From NCBI RefSeq assembly GCF_016785085.1, contig NZ_JAENHO010000006.1:124001-188000 (forward strand): DNA of 64,000 nt, read 5' to 3'. The translations under genes were made by a program, and so were the position numbers. Under the pieces are notes generated by a model that was not told where the DNA came from, made no database searches, and saw only the letters and a program-made list of their open reading frames with translations. This document shows positions 8,489 through 18,560 of this stretch, in pieces (positions within the stretch are counted from its first letter, which is position 1; each line of letters starts with the position of its first letter). The DNA is from Paractinoplanes lichenicola (GTDB lineage: Bacteria > Actinomycetota > Actinomycetes > Mycobacteriales > Micromonosporaceae).

Positions 8489-8512
8489 GCGAAAAGCGCG
8501 AGTAAATGAAGC

Positions 8513-9268
8513 TCAGGAAACGTCGGTGACCGTGCTCTGCGAGGACTCACCCAGGGGCACTTCCACCAGCGGCTTGAGCTCACCCTGTTCGGTCTGGAAC
8601 TCCAGGACCGGGATGGTGAGCGGCTGGTAGCGCGGGTTCACCGTGATGTCCGCCGTGCCGGTGAACTCGCCGACCTCCTTGCGGACCGCCGCCGCCGTCT
8701 TGACCAGGGCCATGTTTTCCGCCGGGAGCGACGTCTTGAACTGGTCGAACGTCGTGCCGGCGGGGACGCCGCCCGAGCGGAGCAGCACGGTGTAGACCTC
8801 GCGCAGGTCGTCCTCGGTGACCTCGGGCGCGGAGGACTGGACCTTCGTGCGCAGCGCCCGCAGCAGGCCGTCGAACTCGGCGTAGAGACGCACGTATTCG
8901 GCGGTCTGGGGCAGCCGCAGCCGGCTGGCGTGGTCGGCCAGCCCGAGGTCGGCCGGCAGGGAGACGCCCTCGCGCTCGGCCACGTCGGCCAGCACGTCGT
9001 GGCCGACCAGTGTGCGGACGATGTCGATCCGCTTGATCGGCATGGCCGGGGCCGCGGCGGACTCCGGCTGCTCGGCCGAGCCGGAGGCGGCCGCACTGGT
9101 CAACGCGGCGTTCGCGTCGTCCCAGACCTCCTGCACCCGAGCCTCGGTGATCTTGGCGCTGTCGCCCACGTAGGCGGCCACGGACGGCTCGGACCGGCAG
9201 GCGGAAAGCCCGCCCACCCCGAGACACGCAACGACGACGATGGATGCCAGTCGGCGAGCACGCTGCAT
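8513..9268 (-). CDS. SurA-like lipoprotein (peptidyl-prolyl isomerase-related chaperone)
   Basis: 251 residues. The signal peptide ends in the lipobox LSAC with Cys24 as the lipidated residue. The mature part starts RSEPSVAAYVGDSAKITEARVQEVWDDA, the typical N-terminal helix of SurA-N chaperones; no parvulin catalytic domain can be recognised. It should sit on the outer face of the membrane and help exported proteins fold. It follows mfd by 34 bp in the same direction and is followed by a terminator. This mfd-SurA-like-mazG order is common in actinobacteria. Confidence 0.85.
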   Translation of the reverse strand: MQRARRLASIVVVACLGVGGLSACRSEPSVAAYVGDSAKITEARVQEVWDDANAALTSAAASGSAEQPESAAAPAMPIKRIDIVRTLVGHDVLADVAEREGVSLPADLGLADHASRLRLPQTAEYVRLYAEFDGLLRALRTKVQSSAPEVTEDDLREVYTVLLRSGGVPAGTTFDQFKTSLPAENMALVKTAAAVRKEVGEFTGTADITVNPRYQPLTIPVLEFQTEQGELKPLVEVPLGESSQSTVTDVS

Positions 9269-9302
9269 GACACTGACTCTCTCACGCCGGGTATGAGCGA
9301 GA

Positions 9303-12300
9303 TCACCCGACCCCGGCCGAAGCGGGGGCCGGGACCTCGCCCAGCACGTCCTTGAGGAGCTGGGCGCACCATTCGAGCAGGGCCTGGTCGCGTAGGGGCT
9401 CGCCGCCGACGCGGCGGGTGCTCGGGCGGGGCACGCTGACCTGGTCGGTCGCGTGCTTGTAGACCGAGTCGGGGTGGTAGCGCTTGAGCCGCAGCTGCTT
9501 CGAGTCGGGCAGGGGCAGCGGGGAGAAGCGGATGTGCTTGCCCTGCATCGACACGTCGGTCAGCCCGTACGCCCGGGCCAGCTGGCGGAAGCGGGCCACC
9601 GCGATCAGGTTGGCCACCTGGGCCGGCGGCTCGCCGTAGCGGTCGGTCATCTCGGCCACCACCTCGTCGAGCTTCGCGCCGTCGCGGGCCTCGGCCAGCT
9701 TGCGATACATCTCGAGGCGCAGCCGTTCGACCGAGATGTAGTCGACCGGCAGGTGCGCGTCGACCGGCAGGTCGATCTTGACCTCGGGCTCCTCCTCGGG
9801 GCGCTCGCCCTTGAACGCGGACACTGCCTCGCCGACCATCCGCACGTACAGGTCGAAGCCGACGCCCTCGATGTGGCCGGACTGCTCGCCGCCGAGCAGG
9901 TTGCCGGCGCCGCGGATCTCGAGGTCCTTCATCGCCACGTACATGCCCGCGCCGAGCTCGGTGTGCTGGGCGATGGTGGCCAGCCGCTCGTGGGCCTGCT
10001 CGGTGAGCGGCTTCTCGCGGGGATAGAGGAAATACGCGTAGGCGCGTTCGCGGCCCCGGCCGACCCGGCCGCGGATCTGGTGCAGCTGGGCCAGACCGAG
10101 CAGGTCGGCCCGCTCGACGATCAGCGTGTTGGCGTTCGGGATGTCGATGCCGGACTCGACGATCGTGGTGCAGACCAGGACGTCGAACTCCTTCTCCCAG
10201 AACCCGACCATGACCTTTTCGAGCTGTTCCTCGCTCATCTGGCCGTGGGCCACCGCGACCCGGGCCTCGGGCACCAGCTCGCGCAGCTTGCGGGCCGCCT
10301 TGTCGATCGACTCGACCCGGTTGTGCAGGTAGAACACCTGGCCGTCGCGCAGCAGCTCGCGGTGGATGGAGGCGGCCACCTGCTTGTCGTCCTGGGCGCC
10401 GACGAAGGTCAGCACCGGGTGCCGTTCCTCGGGCGGGGTGGCGATGGTCGACATCTCCCGGATGCCGGTGATGGCCATCTCCAGCGTACGAGGGATGGGG
10501 GTGGCCGACATGGTCAGCACGTCGACCGAGGCCCGCAGCGCCTTGAGCTGCTCCTTGTGCTCGACGCCGAAGCGCTGCTCCTCGTCCACGATGATCAGGC
10601 CGAGGTTTTTGAACTTGGTCGAGTTGGCCAGCAGGCGGTGGGTGCCGATCACGATGTCGGCCGTGCCGTTGGCCGCCTCCTCCAGGGTCAGCCGGGCCTC
10701 GGCCGGGGTCTGGAACCGGGACAGCTGCTTGATGGTCACCGGGAACTGGCTCATCCGCTCGGTGAACGTGTTGTAGTGCTGCTGGGCCAGCAGGGTGGTC
10801 GGCACCAGCACGGCGACCTGCTTGCCGTCCTGCACCGCCTTGAAAGCCGCCCGTACGGCGATCTCGGTCTTGCCGTAGCCGACGTCGCCACAGATCAGCC
10901 TGTCCATCGGGACCTGCAGCTCCATGTCGTGCTTGACCTCGATGATGGCCGACATCTGGTCGGGGGTCTCGGTGTAGGGGAACGCGTCTTCGAGCTCGCG
11001 CTGCCACGGCGTGTCGGGGCCGAACGAGTGGCCCTTGGAGGCCTGGCGGGCCGCGTAGAGCTGGATCAGCTGGGCGGCGATCTCCTTGACCGCCCTCTTG
11101 GCCCGCGCCTTGCTCTTCTGCCAGTCGGCGCCGCCCATCTTGTGCAGCGTGGGTGACTCGCCGCCGACGTAGCGGGAGAGCTGGTCGAGCTGGTCGGTCG
11201 GCACGTAGAGGCGGTCGCCGGGCTGGCCCCGCTTGGAGGCGGCGTATTCGAGCACGATGTATTCGCGGTCGGCGCCGTTGACCGTGCGCTGCACCAGCTC
11301 GACGTAACGCCCGATGCCGTGCTGCTCGTGCACCACGAAGTCGCCCGGCTTGAGCTCGAGCGGGTCGATCGTGTTGCGCCGCCGCGACGGCATCTTGCGC
11401 ATGTCTTTTGTGGAGGCGCCGCGGCCGCCGGTGATGTCGTTGCCGGTGATCACGGCGAGCTGCGAGCCCGCGTCGACGAAGCCGTGGTTGAGCCCGCCGC
11501 AGGTGACGAGCAGCTGGCCGGCCTCGATCGGGGTCTCGATGGAGTCGGCCGGGGTGACGCCGAGGCCCGCGTCGCGCAGCAGCTCGGTGGCCCGCTGGGC
11601 GGTGCCGTGGCCCTCGAAGACCAGCGCGACGGCCCAGCCCGCGGCGGCCCAGTCGTGCAGGTCGGCGGCGAGCTTGGCGGTGTCGCCGTGATAGAGCGGC
11701 ACGGGCTGGGCGGCCAGCGCCACCGCGTCCCCCAGGTCGGGCGAGACCTCGACCGACGGCTTCTCGAGCCAGGGCTGATCATCGGCCGCAGACGAGTCGG
11801 AGTCGGCGAGGCCGAACGGCGACACCGTCCACCACGGCTGCGAGAGGGTCGCGGCGTGAGCCCGTACGTCGGCCAGGGTCTTGAAAGCCACGGCCCCGAC
11901 GTCGATCGGCGCCTGACCGCCGACGGCCGCCGCCGCCCACGACGCCTCCAAGAATTCATCAGACGTACGGGTCAGGTCGTGCGCGCGGGTGCGGATCCGC
12001 TCGGGGTCGCAGAGCAGCACGTGGGTGCCGGCGGGCATGCAGTCGATCAGCAACTCCATGCTGCCGGTGCCGTCGAGCAGCGCCGGGGCCAGCGACTCCA
12101 TGCCCTCGACCGGAATACCCTCGGCCAATTTGTCCAAAATCTCCGCAAGCTCCGGGTGAGCCTCGGAAAGAGAAGCGGCACGGGAACGAACAGAAGGGGT
12201 CAGCAGCAGCTCCCGGCAGGGCGGCGCCCACAACGACTGGACCGGGTCGATGGTCCGCTGATCGGCCACAGCGAACGTGCGGATCTCCTCCACCTCGTCG

Positions 12301-12926
12301 CCCCAGAACTCGACGCGCGACGGGTGCTCGTCGGTGGGCGGGAAGACGTCGAGGATGCCGCCCCGGACGGCGAACTCGCCGCGCTTGGTGACCAGGTCGA
12401 CCCGCGCGTACGCCATGTCGGACAGCCGCCGGGCGACCTCTTCCAGCTCGGCCGAGCCGCCGGCGGTCAGCTCGACCGGCTCGAGATCGCCGAGACCCTT
12501 GAGCTGCGGCTGCAGCAGCGAGCGGACCGGCGCGACGACGACCTGGATCGGCGCCTCGCCCGGGTGGGCCAGCCGGCGCAGCACGGCCAGGCGACGGCCG
12601 ACGGTGTCGGAGCGAGGCGACAGCCGCTCGTGGGGCAGCGTCTCCCACGACGGGAAGACGGCGACCCGGGACGGGCTGATCAGGCAGCCCAGCGCGTCGG
12701 CCAGGTCGTCGGCCTCGCGGGTGGTGGCGGTGACGGCCAGCACCGGCCGGCCCGCGCCGCCGATCTCGGCCGCCCCGGCCACGGTGGCCACGACGAACGG
12801 CCGCAGCGAGGCGGGCGCGGTGAGGTCGAGCGCGTCGGACTCGGCGAAGCCCTGGCGCGCCACGTCACGGGCACGCGCGAGACCGCGGTCGCGAAGCGCG
12901 GCGGGAATGAGACCGGAGAGCTGCAT
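9303..12926 (-). CDS. mfd: Transcription-repair coupling factor
   Basis: About 1207 residues. In order: UvrB-like N-terminal domains, the CarD-like RNA-polymerase-interaction domain (KPGDFVVHEQHGIGRY near residue 525), the RecG-type translocase with Walker A GDVGYGKTEIA near residue 680 and DEEQ in IIVDEEQRFGVEHKE, and the C-terminal TRCF domain. It releases RNA polymerase stalled at lesions and recruits UvrA. ATG 12926 (MQLSGLIPAAL) matches the usual start; an upstream ATG at 13010 would add 28 Pro/Gly-rich residues and is less likely. Very secure. Confidence 0.97.
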   Translation of the reverse strand: MQLSGLIPAALRDRGLARARDVARQGFAESDALDLTAPASLRPFVVATVAGAAEIGGAGRPVLAVTATTREADDLADALGCLISPSRVAVFPSWETLPHERLSPRSDTVGRRLAVLRRLAHPGEAPIQVVVAPVRSLLQPQLKGLGDLEPVELTAGGSAELEEVARRLSDMAYARVDLVTKRGEFAVRGGILDVFPPTDEHPSRVEFWGDEVEEIRTFAVADQRTIDPVQSLWAPPCRELLLTPSVRSRAASLSEAHPELAEILDKLAEGIPVEGMESLAPALLDGTGSMELLIDCMPAGTHVLLCDPERIRTRAHDLTRTSDEFLEASWAAAAVGGQAPIDVGAVAFKTLADVRAHAATLSQPWWTVSPFGLADSDSSAADDQPWLEKPSVEVSPDLGDAVALAAQPVPLYHGDTAKLAADLHDWAAAGWAVALVFEGHGTAQRATELLRDAGLGVTPADSIETPIEAGQLLVTCGGLNHGFVDAGSQLAVITGNDITGGRGASTKDMRKMPSRRRNTIDPLELKPGDFVVHEQHGIGRYVELVQRTVNGADREYIVLEYAASKRGQPGDRLYVPTDQLDQLSRYVGGESPTLHKMGGADWQKSKARAKRAVKEIAAQLIQLYAARQASKGHSFGPDTPWQRELEDAFPYTETPDQMSAIIEVKHDMELQVPMDRLICGDVGYGKTEIAVRAAFKAVQDGKQVAVLVPTTLLAQQHYNTFTERMSQFPVTIKQLSRFQTPAEARLTLEEAANGTADIVIGTHRLLANSTKFKNLGLIIVDEEQRFGVEHKEQLKALRASVDVLTMSATPIPRTLEMAITGIREMSTIATPPEERHPVLTFVGAQDDKQVAASIHRELLRDGQVFYLHNRVESIDKAARKLRELVPEARVAVAHGQMSEEQLEKVMVGFWEKEFDVLVCTTIVESGIDIPNANTLIVERADLLGLAQLHQIRGRVGRGRERAYAYFLYPREKPLTEQAHERLATIAQHTELGAGMYVAMKDLEIRGAGNLLGGEQSGHIEGVGFDLYVRMVGEAVSAFKGERPEEEPEVKIDLPVDAHLPVDYISVERLRLEMYRKLAEARDGAKLDEVVAEMTDRYGEPPAQVANLIAVARFRQLARAYGLTDVSMQGKHIRFSPLPLPDSKQLRLKRYHPDSVYKHATDQVSVPRPSTRRVGGEPLRDQALLEWCAQLLKDVLGEVPAPASAGVG

Positions 12927-13108
12927 CGAAAACCCCAAAGCACGTCGAATAACCCCAGCGCCCGGAGGGGGCGGGGGTACGTCGGCAAGTTTAGTCCGCC
13001 CGTCTGACATTCACGGGCGCCCCGACAACAACGCACAACATGTCCGACATAGCCATCGATAACGGGGCAATAGTGGCGACTGCAGAAAGCATTCCCTGGG
13101 GAGGAAAC

Positions 13109-14857
13109 GTGCGGATCCTGCTGCTCGTTACGGCGTTCAACGGTCTCAGTCAGCGGGCCTGGTGCGCGCTGCGCGAGGCCGGGCACGACGTGGGCGTGCA
13201 GCTCGCGACGAGCGCGTCCGACATGATCGATGGGGTCCGGGCCGCCGATCCCGACCTGATCCTGTGCCCGTTCCTCAAGGACCGGGTGCCGGCTGAGGTC
13301 TGGCGGCACTGGCGCACGGTGATCATCCACCCGGGCCCGGCCGGCGATCGCGGACCGTCCTCACTGGACTGGGCGATCGCCGAGCGGGCCCACGTGTGGG
13401 GGGTCACGGCGCTGCAGGCGGTCGAGGAGATGGACGCCGGGCCGATCTGGGCGACCCGCACGTTCGGCATGCCGGCCACTCCCCCGCGCAAATCCTCGCT
13501 CTACAACGGGCCGGTCGCCGACGCCGCCATGGACTGCGTCTTCGAGGTGGTGGCCAAGGCGGCCGACCCCGATTTCACGCCGATCCCGGCCGAGGACGCG
13601 CCGATCGAGGCGCCTGGCGCACGACCGCGTCCCCTGATGACCCAGGACGACCGTGCCTTCGACTGGTCCGACCCGACCGAGCGGATCCTGCGCAAGATCC
13701 GGGCCGCCGACGGCGCGCCGGGGGTGCGTACGGAGATCGCCGGGCTGCCCGTCTTCGTCTACGACGCCGCGCCCGGCCTGGCCCGGCATCCGCGTCCGGG
13801 CGCGCTGCTCAGCCGTCGCCAGGGCGCGGTGCTGATCGGCACCGGCGACGGCGCGCTCTGGGTGGGGCATCTGCGCACGGAAAAGATCAAACTGCCGGCC
13901 ACCACCCTGCTCGGCAAGCGGCTCAAGGACGTCCCCCAGTCGCCGCTGCCGATCGGCGTGGAACCCGAGACGCCGAACGCGTATCGCCAGGTGCGCTATC
14001 GCCGTACGGGGAAGGTCGGCTGGCTGGCGTTCGACTTCTACAACGGCGCGATGGCGGCCGGGCACTGCCGCCGCCTGCTGGCCGGGCTGCGCCACGCGGC
14101 CGCCCAGGACACCGAGGTGCTGGTGCTGCGGGGCGGCACCGACGCGTTCAGCAACGGCATCCACCTCAACGTGATCGAGGCCGCCCCCGACCCGGCGGGC
14201 AGCGCGTGGGCCAACATCCGGGCCATCAACGAGGTGTGCCGCGAGATCATCACGTGCACGCGGCAGGTCGTCATTTCCGCGTACGCGGGAAGCGCCGGCG
14301 CCGGTGGCGTGATGCTCGGCCTCGGCGCCGACATCGTGGCCGCCCGCGAGGGCATCGTGCTCAACCCCTACTACGAGATGGGCCTGTACGGCTCCGAGCT
14401 GCACACCTTCACGCTGCCGCGACGGGTCGGCGAGGAGCAGGCGCAGCGGCTGATCGACGACAAGCTCCCGGTCAGCGCCGGCCACGCGGCCGTGCTGGGC
14501 CTGGTCGACGAGGTCGGGCCGCGGCACCCCGAGGCGTACACGCAATGGCTGACCGACCTGGCCGAGCGCGCGAGCGACCCGCGCACCGCCCGCCGCCGCC
14601 GGCAGGCCAAGGCGCGCCGGCTGGCCGCCGAGCACCTGCCGCTCGAGGTGTTCGAGGCGCGCGAGCTGGCCGAGATGAGCCGCGACATGTTCGGCGACCG
14701 GTCCGGTTTCGCGGCCGCCCGGCACGACTTCGTGACCAAGGCCAAGGCCACGTCGACGCCCGACCGGCTGCGGTTCGCCACGCCGGGCACGGTGACCCGG
14801 ATCGCGCCCAAGGAACAGCGGCCCGCGGTGCGCCCGGCCGTGCCCCTGTCCGCCTGA
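13109..14857 (+). CDS. hypX: HypX/HoxX-family protein (formyltransferase + enoyl-CoA hydratase-like)
   Basis: 582 residues. The N-terminal half is a formyl-THF-binding formyltransferase fold with HPGPAGDRGPSSLDW, the hallmark of HypX. The C-terminal half is crotonase-like (WANIRAINEV, SAYAGSAGAGGVMLGLGAD, VLNPYYEMGLYGSE, RRVGEEQAQRL). In hydrogen-oxidising bacteria HypX turns formyl-THF via formyl-CoA into the CO ligand of [NiFe]-hydrogenase. GTG 13109 has GGGGAGGAAAC just upstream. The stop overlaps the cslA start (TGATG), so it is co-translated with the glucan-synthase operon; no hydrogenase gene is in the window. Family assignment is strong; the role here is open. Confidence 0.88.
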   Translation: MRILLLVTAFNGLSQRAWCALREAGHDVGVQLATSASDMIDGVRAADPDLILCPFLKDRVPAEVWRHWRTVIIHPGPAGDRGPSSLDWAIAERAHVWGVTALQAVEEMDAGPIWATRTFGMPATPPRKSSLYNGPVADAAMDCVFEVVAKAADPDFTPIPAEDAPIEAPGARPRPLMTQDDRAFDWSDPTERILRKIRAADGAPGVRTEIAGLPVFVYDAAPGLARHPRPGALLSRRQGAVLIGTGDGALWVGHLRTEKIKLPATTLLGKRLKDVPQSPLPIGVEPETPNAYRQVRYRRTGKVGWLAFDFYNGAMAAGHCRRLLAGLRHAAAQDTEVLVLRGGTDAFSNGIHLNVIEAAPDPAGSAWANIRAINEVCREIITCTRQVVISAYAGSAGAGGVMLGLGADIVAAREGIVLNPYYEMGLYGSELHTFTLPRRVGEEQAQRLIDDKLPVSAGHAAVLGLVDEVGPRHPEAYTQWLTDLAERASDPRTARRRRQAKARRLAAEHLPLEVFEARELAEMSRDMFGDRSGFAAARHDFVTKAKATSTPDRLRFATPGTVTRIAPKEQRPAVRPAVPLSA

Positions 14858-16611
14858 TGCGCCGGGTTCAGGAGAAGGTTCCCGCACCCCGGCGCCCGGT
14901 CGGCCGGGTCAGCGTCAGCCCCGCGCTGCAGGCGGCCACGATGCTGCTGCCCGCGCGCTACAACTACAGCGCCTACAGCGTGCTGGCCGGCCCGGCCGAT
15001 CCGGCGCCCGACGACACCGAAGAGCCTTACCGCGTACGGATGAAGCGGCTCGCCCGGCGGCGCCCGTTCCTCACCGTCCTCATCACGCTGTTCGCCTTCG
15101 CCTTCGAGAGCACGTTCTTCGGCTGGCTGATCGCGTCGATCGAGATCCCGGACCGCTCGATCGACCCGGCGCACTACGCAGGCGCGCTGGTGATGATCGG
15201 TGCGACCGCCGCGATCGAGCTGTTCCGGCTGGTCAACGTGGTGACGCTGTGCCTGTCGACGCTGTGGGCGCGCGACCCGGTGCCGGTGGTGCCCGACACG
15301 ACGCTGCGGGTGGCCTTCCTGACCACGATCGTGCCCGGCAAGGAGCCGGTGGCCATGGTCGAGAAGACGCTGCGCGCGGCCCGCAACGTGCGCTACGGCG
15401 GCACGTACGACGTCTGGCTGCTCGACGAGGGCGACGACCCCGAGGTCAAGGCGATGTGCGAGCGGCTTGGCGTGCGGCACTTCAGCCGCAAGGGACGGGC
15501 CGAGTTCAACACCGGGTCGGGCGCCTTCAAGGCCAAGACCAAGCACGGCAACTACAACTCGTGGGTCGAGGTGAACGGCGACGACTACGACGTGTTCGTC
15601 TCGGTCGACCCCGATCACGTGCCGCTGCCCAACTTCTGCGAGCGGCTGCTGGGCTACTTCCGCGATCCGGATGTCGGCTTCGTGGTCGGCCCGCAGATCT
15701 ACGGCAACTACGACAACCTGGTCACCCGCTGGGCCGAGTCGCAGCAGTATCTGTTCCACTCGCTGCTGCAGCGGGCCGGCAACCGGCGCGGGATCGCCAT
15801 GCTGGTGGGGACCAACAACGCCGTACGGATCAAGGCCTTGAAATCGATCGGCGGGCTGCAGGACTCCATCACCGAGGACATGGCGACCAGCCTGGCCCTG
15901 CACGCGAAAAAGTGGCGTTCCGTCTACACGCCCGACGTCCTGGCCGTGGGTGAGGGCCCGTCCTCCTGGACCGACTACTTCACCCAGCAGCACCGCTGGT
16001 CGCGCGGCACCGACGAGGTCGTCATGCGCAAGTTCTGGCGGCTGGCCCGCAAGCTCGGCCCGGGCAAGGCGCTGCACTACGGCCTGCTCATGTCGTACTA
16101 CCCGCTGACCGCGCTGGCCTGGCTGCTGGGCGCCCTGAACGCGTTCTGCTATCTCGCGCTGGGCGCCCAGGGTGTGTACGTGCCGCAGGAGGTGTGGCTG
16201 ATGCTCTACATCGACGCCGCGCTGTTCCAGGTCGGCCTGTACGTCTTCAACCGCCGCCACAACACGAGCCCGCACGAGGAGGCGGGCTCGTCGGGGCTGA
16301 CCGGCATGGTGGCGTCCACGCTGTCCACGCCGATCTACGTCTCGTCGTTCGTGGGCGCGCTGCTGCGCCGCAAGGCCGGGTTCGTGGTCACGCCCAAGGG
16401 CGACTCGACCAGCCCGGACCGGCTGGCCACCTTCGCCCCCGGGCTGCGCTGGGCCGCGTTCTTCGTCGTGCTGCTGGTGATCGCCGAGGTCACCGGGCAC
16501 GTCGACAACGCCATGTTCGTCTGGCCCGCGCTCAACCTGCTCATCTGCCTGACCCCGCCGGCGCTCTGGATGGGCCGGCGCCGCCGAAAAACCAAGGAGT
16601 CCGCTGTATGA
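14857..16611 (+). CDS. cslA: Cellulose synthase-like family 2 glycosyltransferase CslA
   Basis: 584-residue membrane glycosyltransferase. Two N-terminal membrane helices are followed by the cytosolic GT-A domain: DEGDD, SVDPDHVP (DxD, near residue 250), SITEDMATS (TED, near 338) and TQQHRWSRG (QxxRW, near 377), then C-terminal membrane helices. These are the motifs of processive beta-glycan synthases. In Streptomyces CslA works with GlxA and CslZ to place a beta-glucan at hyphal tips, and the same gene order follows here. ATG 14857 overlaps the HypX stop; its own stop overlaps the glxA start (ATGA). Confidence 0.94.
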   Translation: MRRVQEKVPAPRRPVGRVSVSPALQAATMLLPARYNYSAYSVLAGPADPAPDDTEEPYRVRMKRLARRRPFLTVLITLFAFAFESTFFGWLIASIEIPDRSIDPAHYAGALVMIGATAAIELFRLVNVVTLCLSTLWARDPVPVVPDTTLRVAFLTTIVPGKEPVAMVEKTLRAARNVRYGGTYDVWLLDEGDDPEVKAMCERLGVRHFSRKGRAEFNTGSGAFKAKTKHGNYNSWVEVNGDDYDVFVSVDPDHVPLPNFCERLLGYFRDPDVGFVVGPQIYGNYDNLVTRWAESQQYLFHSLLQRAGNRRGIAMLVGTNNAVRIKALKSIGGLQDSITEDMATSLALHAKKWRSVYTPDVLAVGEGPSSWTDYFTQQHRWSRGTDEVVMRKFWRLARKLGPGKALHYGLLMSYYPLTALAWLLGALNAFCYLALGAQGVYVPQEVWLMLYIDAALFQVGLYVFNRRHNTSPHEEAGSSGLTGMVASTLSTPIYVSSFVGALLRRKAGFVVTPKGDSTSPDRLATFAPGLRWAAFFVVLLVIAEVTGHVDNAMFVWPALNLLICLTPPALWMGRRRRKTKESAV

Positions 16612-18560
16612 AGCCCCGCCCCCGCCCCAGTCTCGCGCGCCGGATGGCCAGCGGAACAGTCGCGGTGGTGGTGCTCGCCGTGGTCGCGTTCGCGAACCGT
16701 CCGGTCCTCGCGGCCGGATCCGAGGCGCTGCACAACTACAACATCAACCGCCAGTCCTACAAGGAGAAATACGGGCACTGGGCCAAGCTGCCCGTGCCCC
16801 AGGGCTTCCGGGTCAACGCCATCCACGCCGCCCTGCTCAGCACGGGCAAGGTGCTGATCGTGGCGGGCAGCGGCAACAACCGCGAGCAGTTCGAGGCGGG
16901 CACCTTCCGGACGATCCTGTACGACCCTCGCAGCGAGAAGTTCAGCGAGGTGGACACGCCGACCGACGTGTTCTGCGCCGGGCACAGCTTCCTGCCCGAC
17001 GGCAACCTGCTGATCGCCGGCGGCACCAAGTCGTACGAGGTGCTCGAGAAGGACGTCAAGCGGGCCGGCGGCGTGATGAAGGTGAAGAACGAGTCGGCCG
17101 ACCACGGCGTGCGCAGGTTCGCCAAGGGCACCAAGTTCCGCTCGGCGGCCGGGCACGAATACGTCAGCCGTACGGCGTTCGACGTCCCGCCCGCGCGCAA
17201 GGTCGTGCACGGCGCGCACGTCGCCATCACGGCCGGCGAGCGGGAGGTGTGGGTCGACGCCGTCCGCACCGGCGACGCCCCGGTCGTCCGCGAGGGCGCG
17301 CAGTACACGATTCCCGCCCTCACCGGTTCCGACCTGCGCAACCTGTACGGCGTGGCCGACAAGATCACGCGGGAGAAGCAGGAGTACGGCGGCGACAAGA
17401 CGTCGTACGAGTTCGACCCGCGCACCGAGCGCTACCACCGCACGGGCGACCTGACCGACCACCGCTGGTATCCGACCCTGGTCACGAAGACCGACGGCGA
17501 CGTGCTCGCAGTCTCCGGCCTGGACGAGTACGGCCGGATCATCCCCGGGCGCAACGAGGTCTACGACGCGAAACGCAAGACCTGGTCGCGCGCGCCCGAG
17601 CTGCAGCGCTACTTCCCCACCTATCCGAGCCTGCACCAACTGGCCGACGGCCGGCTCTTCTACTCCGGCGCGAACAGCGGCTACGGCTCCGACAAGGAAG
17701 GCCGTACGCCGGGCGTCTGGGATCTCGACGGCAACCACTTCCGGCCCGTTCCCGGCCTGCGGCAGCCCGAGCTCAACGAGACCGCCACCTCGCTGCTGCT
17801 GCCGCCCGCGCAGGACCAGCAGGTGATGATCTTCGGGGGCGGCGGGGTCGGCGACTCGCCCGTCTCGACGGCCCGCACCGACATCGTCGACCTGCGGAGC
17901 AAGAAGCCGGCCTACCGTCCCGGGCCCGACCTGCCCAAGCCGGCGCGCTATCTGTCCACCGTCGTGCTGCCCGACGACACCGTGTTCACCAGCGGCGGCT
18001 CGTCCGGCTATCGCGGCGGGCCGTATCGGGGGCGGCCGCGCAGCGACCTGTTCAACGCGCAGTTCTACGTGCCGTCGTCGAACTCGTTCCGTACGGCCGC
18101 CGAGTCGACGGTCGGGCGCAACTACCACTCCGAGGGCATCCTGCTGCCCGACGGCCGGATCATCACCATGGGCGGCGACCCGCTCTACGACCGTACGGGC
18201 AAGGCGCCGGGCACGTTCGAGCAGCGCATCGAGGTCTACAGCCCGCCGTATCTGTTCCGCGGCGAGCGGCCCGCCATCGCCGCCGCCCCGGGCGAGATCA
18301 CGCGGGGCGGCGCCTTCCCGGTCGCCTCGCCGCAGTCCGGCCGGATCGCGTCGGCCCGGCTCGTGCGGCCCAGCTCGGTCACCCACGGCACCGACACCGA
18401 CCAGCGCTCGGTCGCGCTCGGCGTCGAGCGGACGGGCGACGGCCGGCTCCGGCTGCGCGTGCCCGAGCAGGCCGGGATCGCCCCGTCCGGCTGGTACATG
18501 CTGTTCCTCGTCGACGACCGCGGCCGCCCCTCGGTGGCCCGCTGGGTCAGGGTCCGGTGA
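16608..18560 (+). CDS. glxA: GlxA copper-radical oxidase (galactose oxidase-like)
   Basis: 650 residues with an N-terminal signal or anchor sequence (about residues 14-36). The Kelch-type propeller carries the mono-copper radical site: Cys123 (DVFCAGHSF) and Tyr288 (HRWYPT) have the spacing expected for the thioether-linked Cys-Tyr cofactor, with Tyr506-His507 (GRNYHSEG) and His593 (THGTDTDQR) as further copper ligands. The Streptomyces enzyme oxidises glycan or aldehyde substrates and is needed for the CslA-made polymer. AAGGAG precedes ATG 16608. It sits between cslA and cslZ with 1-4 bp overlaps. Confidence 0.94.
   Translation: MKPRPRPSLARRMASGTVAVVVLAVVAFANRPVLAAGSEALHNYNINRQSYKEKYGHWAKLPVPQGFRVNAIHAALLSTGKVLIVAGSGNNREQFEAGTFRTILYDPRSEKFSEVDTPTDVFCAGHSFLPDGNLLIAGGTKSYEVLEKDVKRAGGVMKVKNESADHGVRRFAKGTKFRSAAGHEYVSRTAFDVPPARKVVHGAHVAITAGEREVWVDAVRTGDAPVVREGAQYTIPALTGSDLRNLYGVADKITREKQEYGGDKTSYEFDPRTERYHRTGDLTDHRWYPTLVTKTDGDVLAVSGLDEYGRIIPGRNEVYDAKRKTWSRAPELQRYFPTYPSLHQLADGRLFYSGANSGYGSDKEGRTPGVWDLDGNHFRPVPGLRQPELNETATSLLLPPAQDQQVMIFGGGGVGDSPVSTARTDIVDLRSKKPAYRPGPDLPKPARYLSTVVLPDDTVFTSGGSSGYRGGPYRGRPRSDLFNAQFYVPSSNSFRTAAESTVGRNYHSEGILLPDGRIITMGGDPLYDRTGKAPGTFEQRIEVYSPPYLFRGERPAIAAAPGEITRGGAFPVASPQSGRIASARLVRPSSVTHGTDTDQRSVALGVERTGDGRLRLRVPEQAGIAPSGWYMLFLVDDRGRPSVARWVRVR

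Noticed and set aside
13040..13108. N-terminal extension of the HypX-like protein from ATG 13040
   Set aside because: GTG 13109 has a strong GGGGAGGAAAC ribosome site and starts exactly at the conserved domain; the extension has none.
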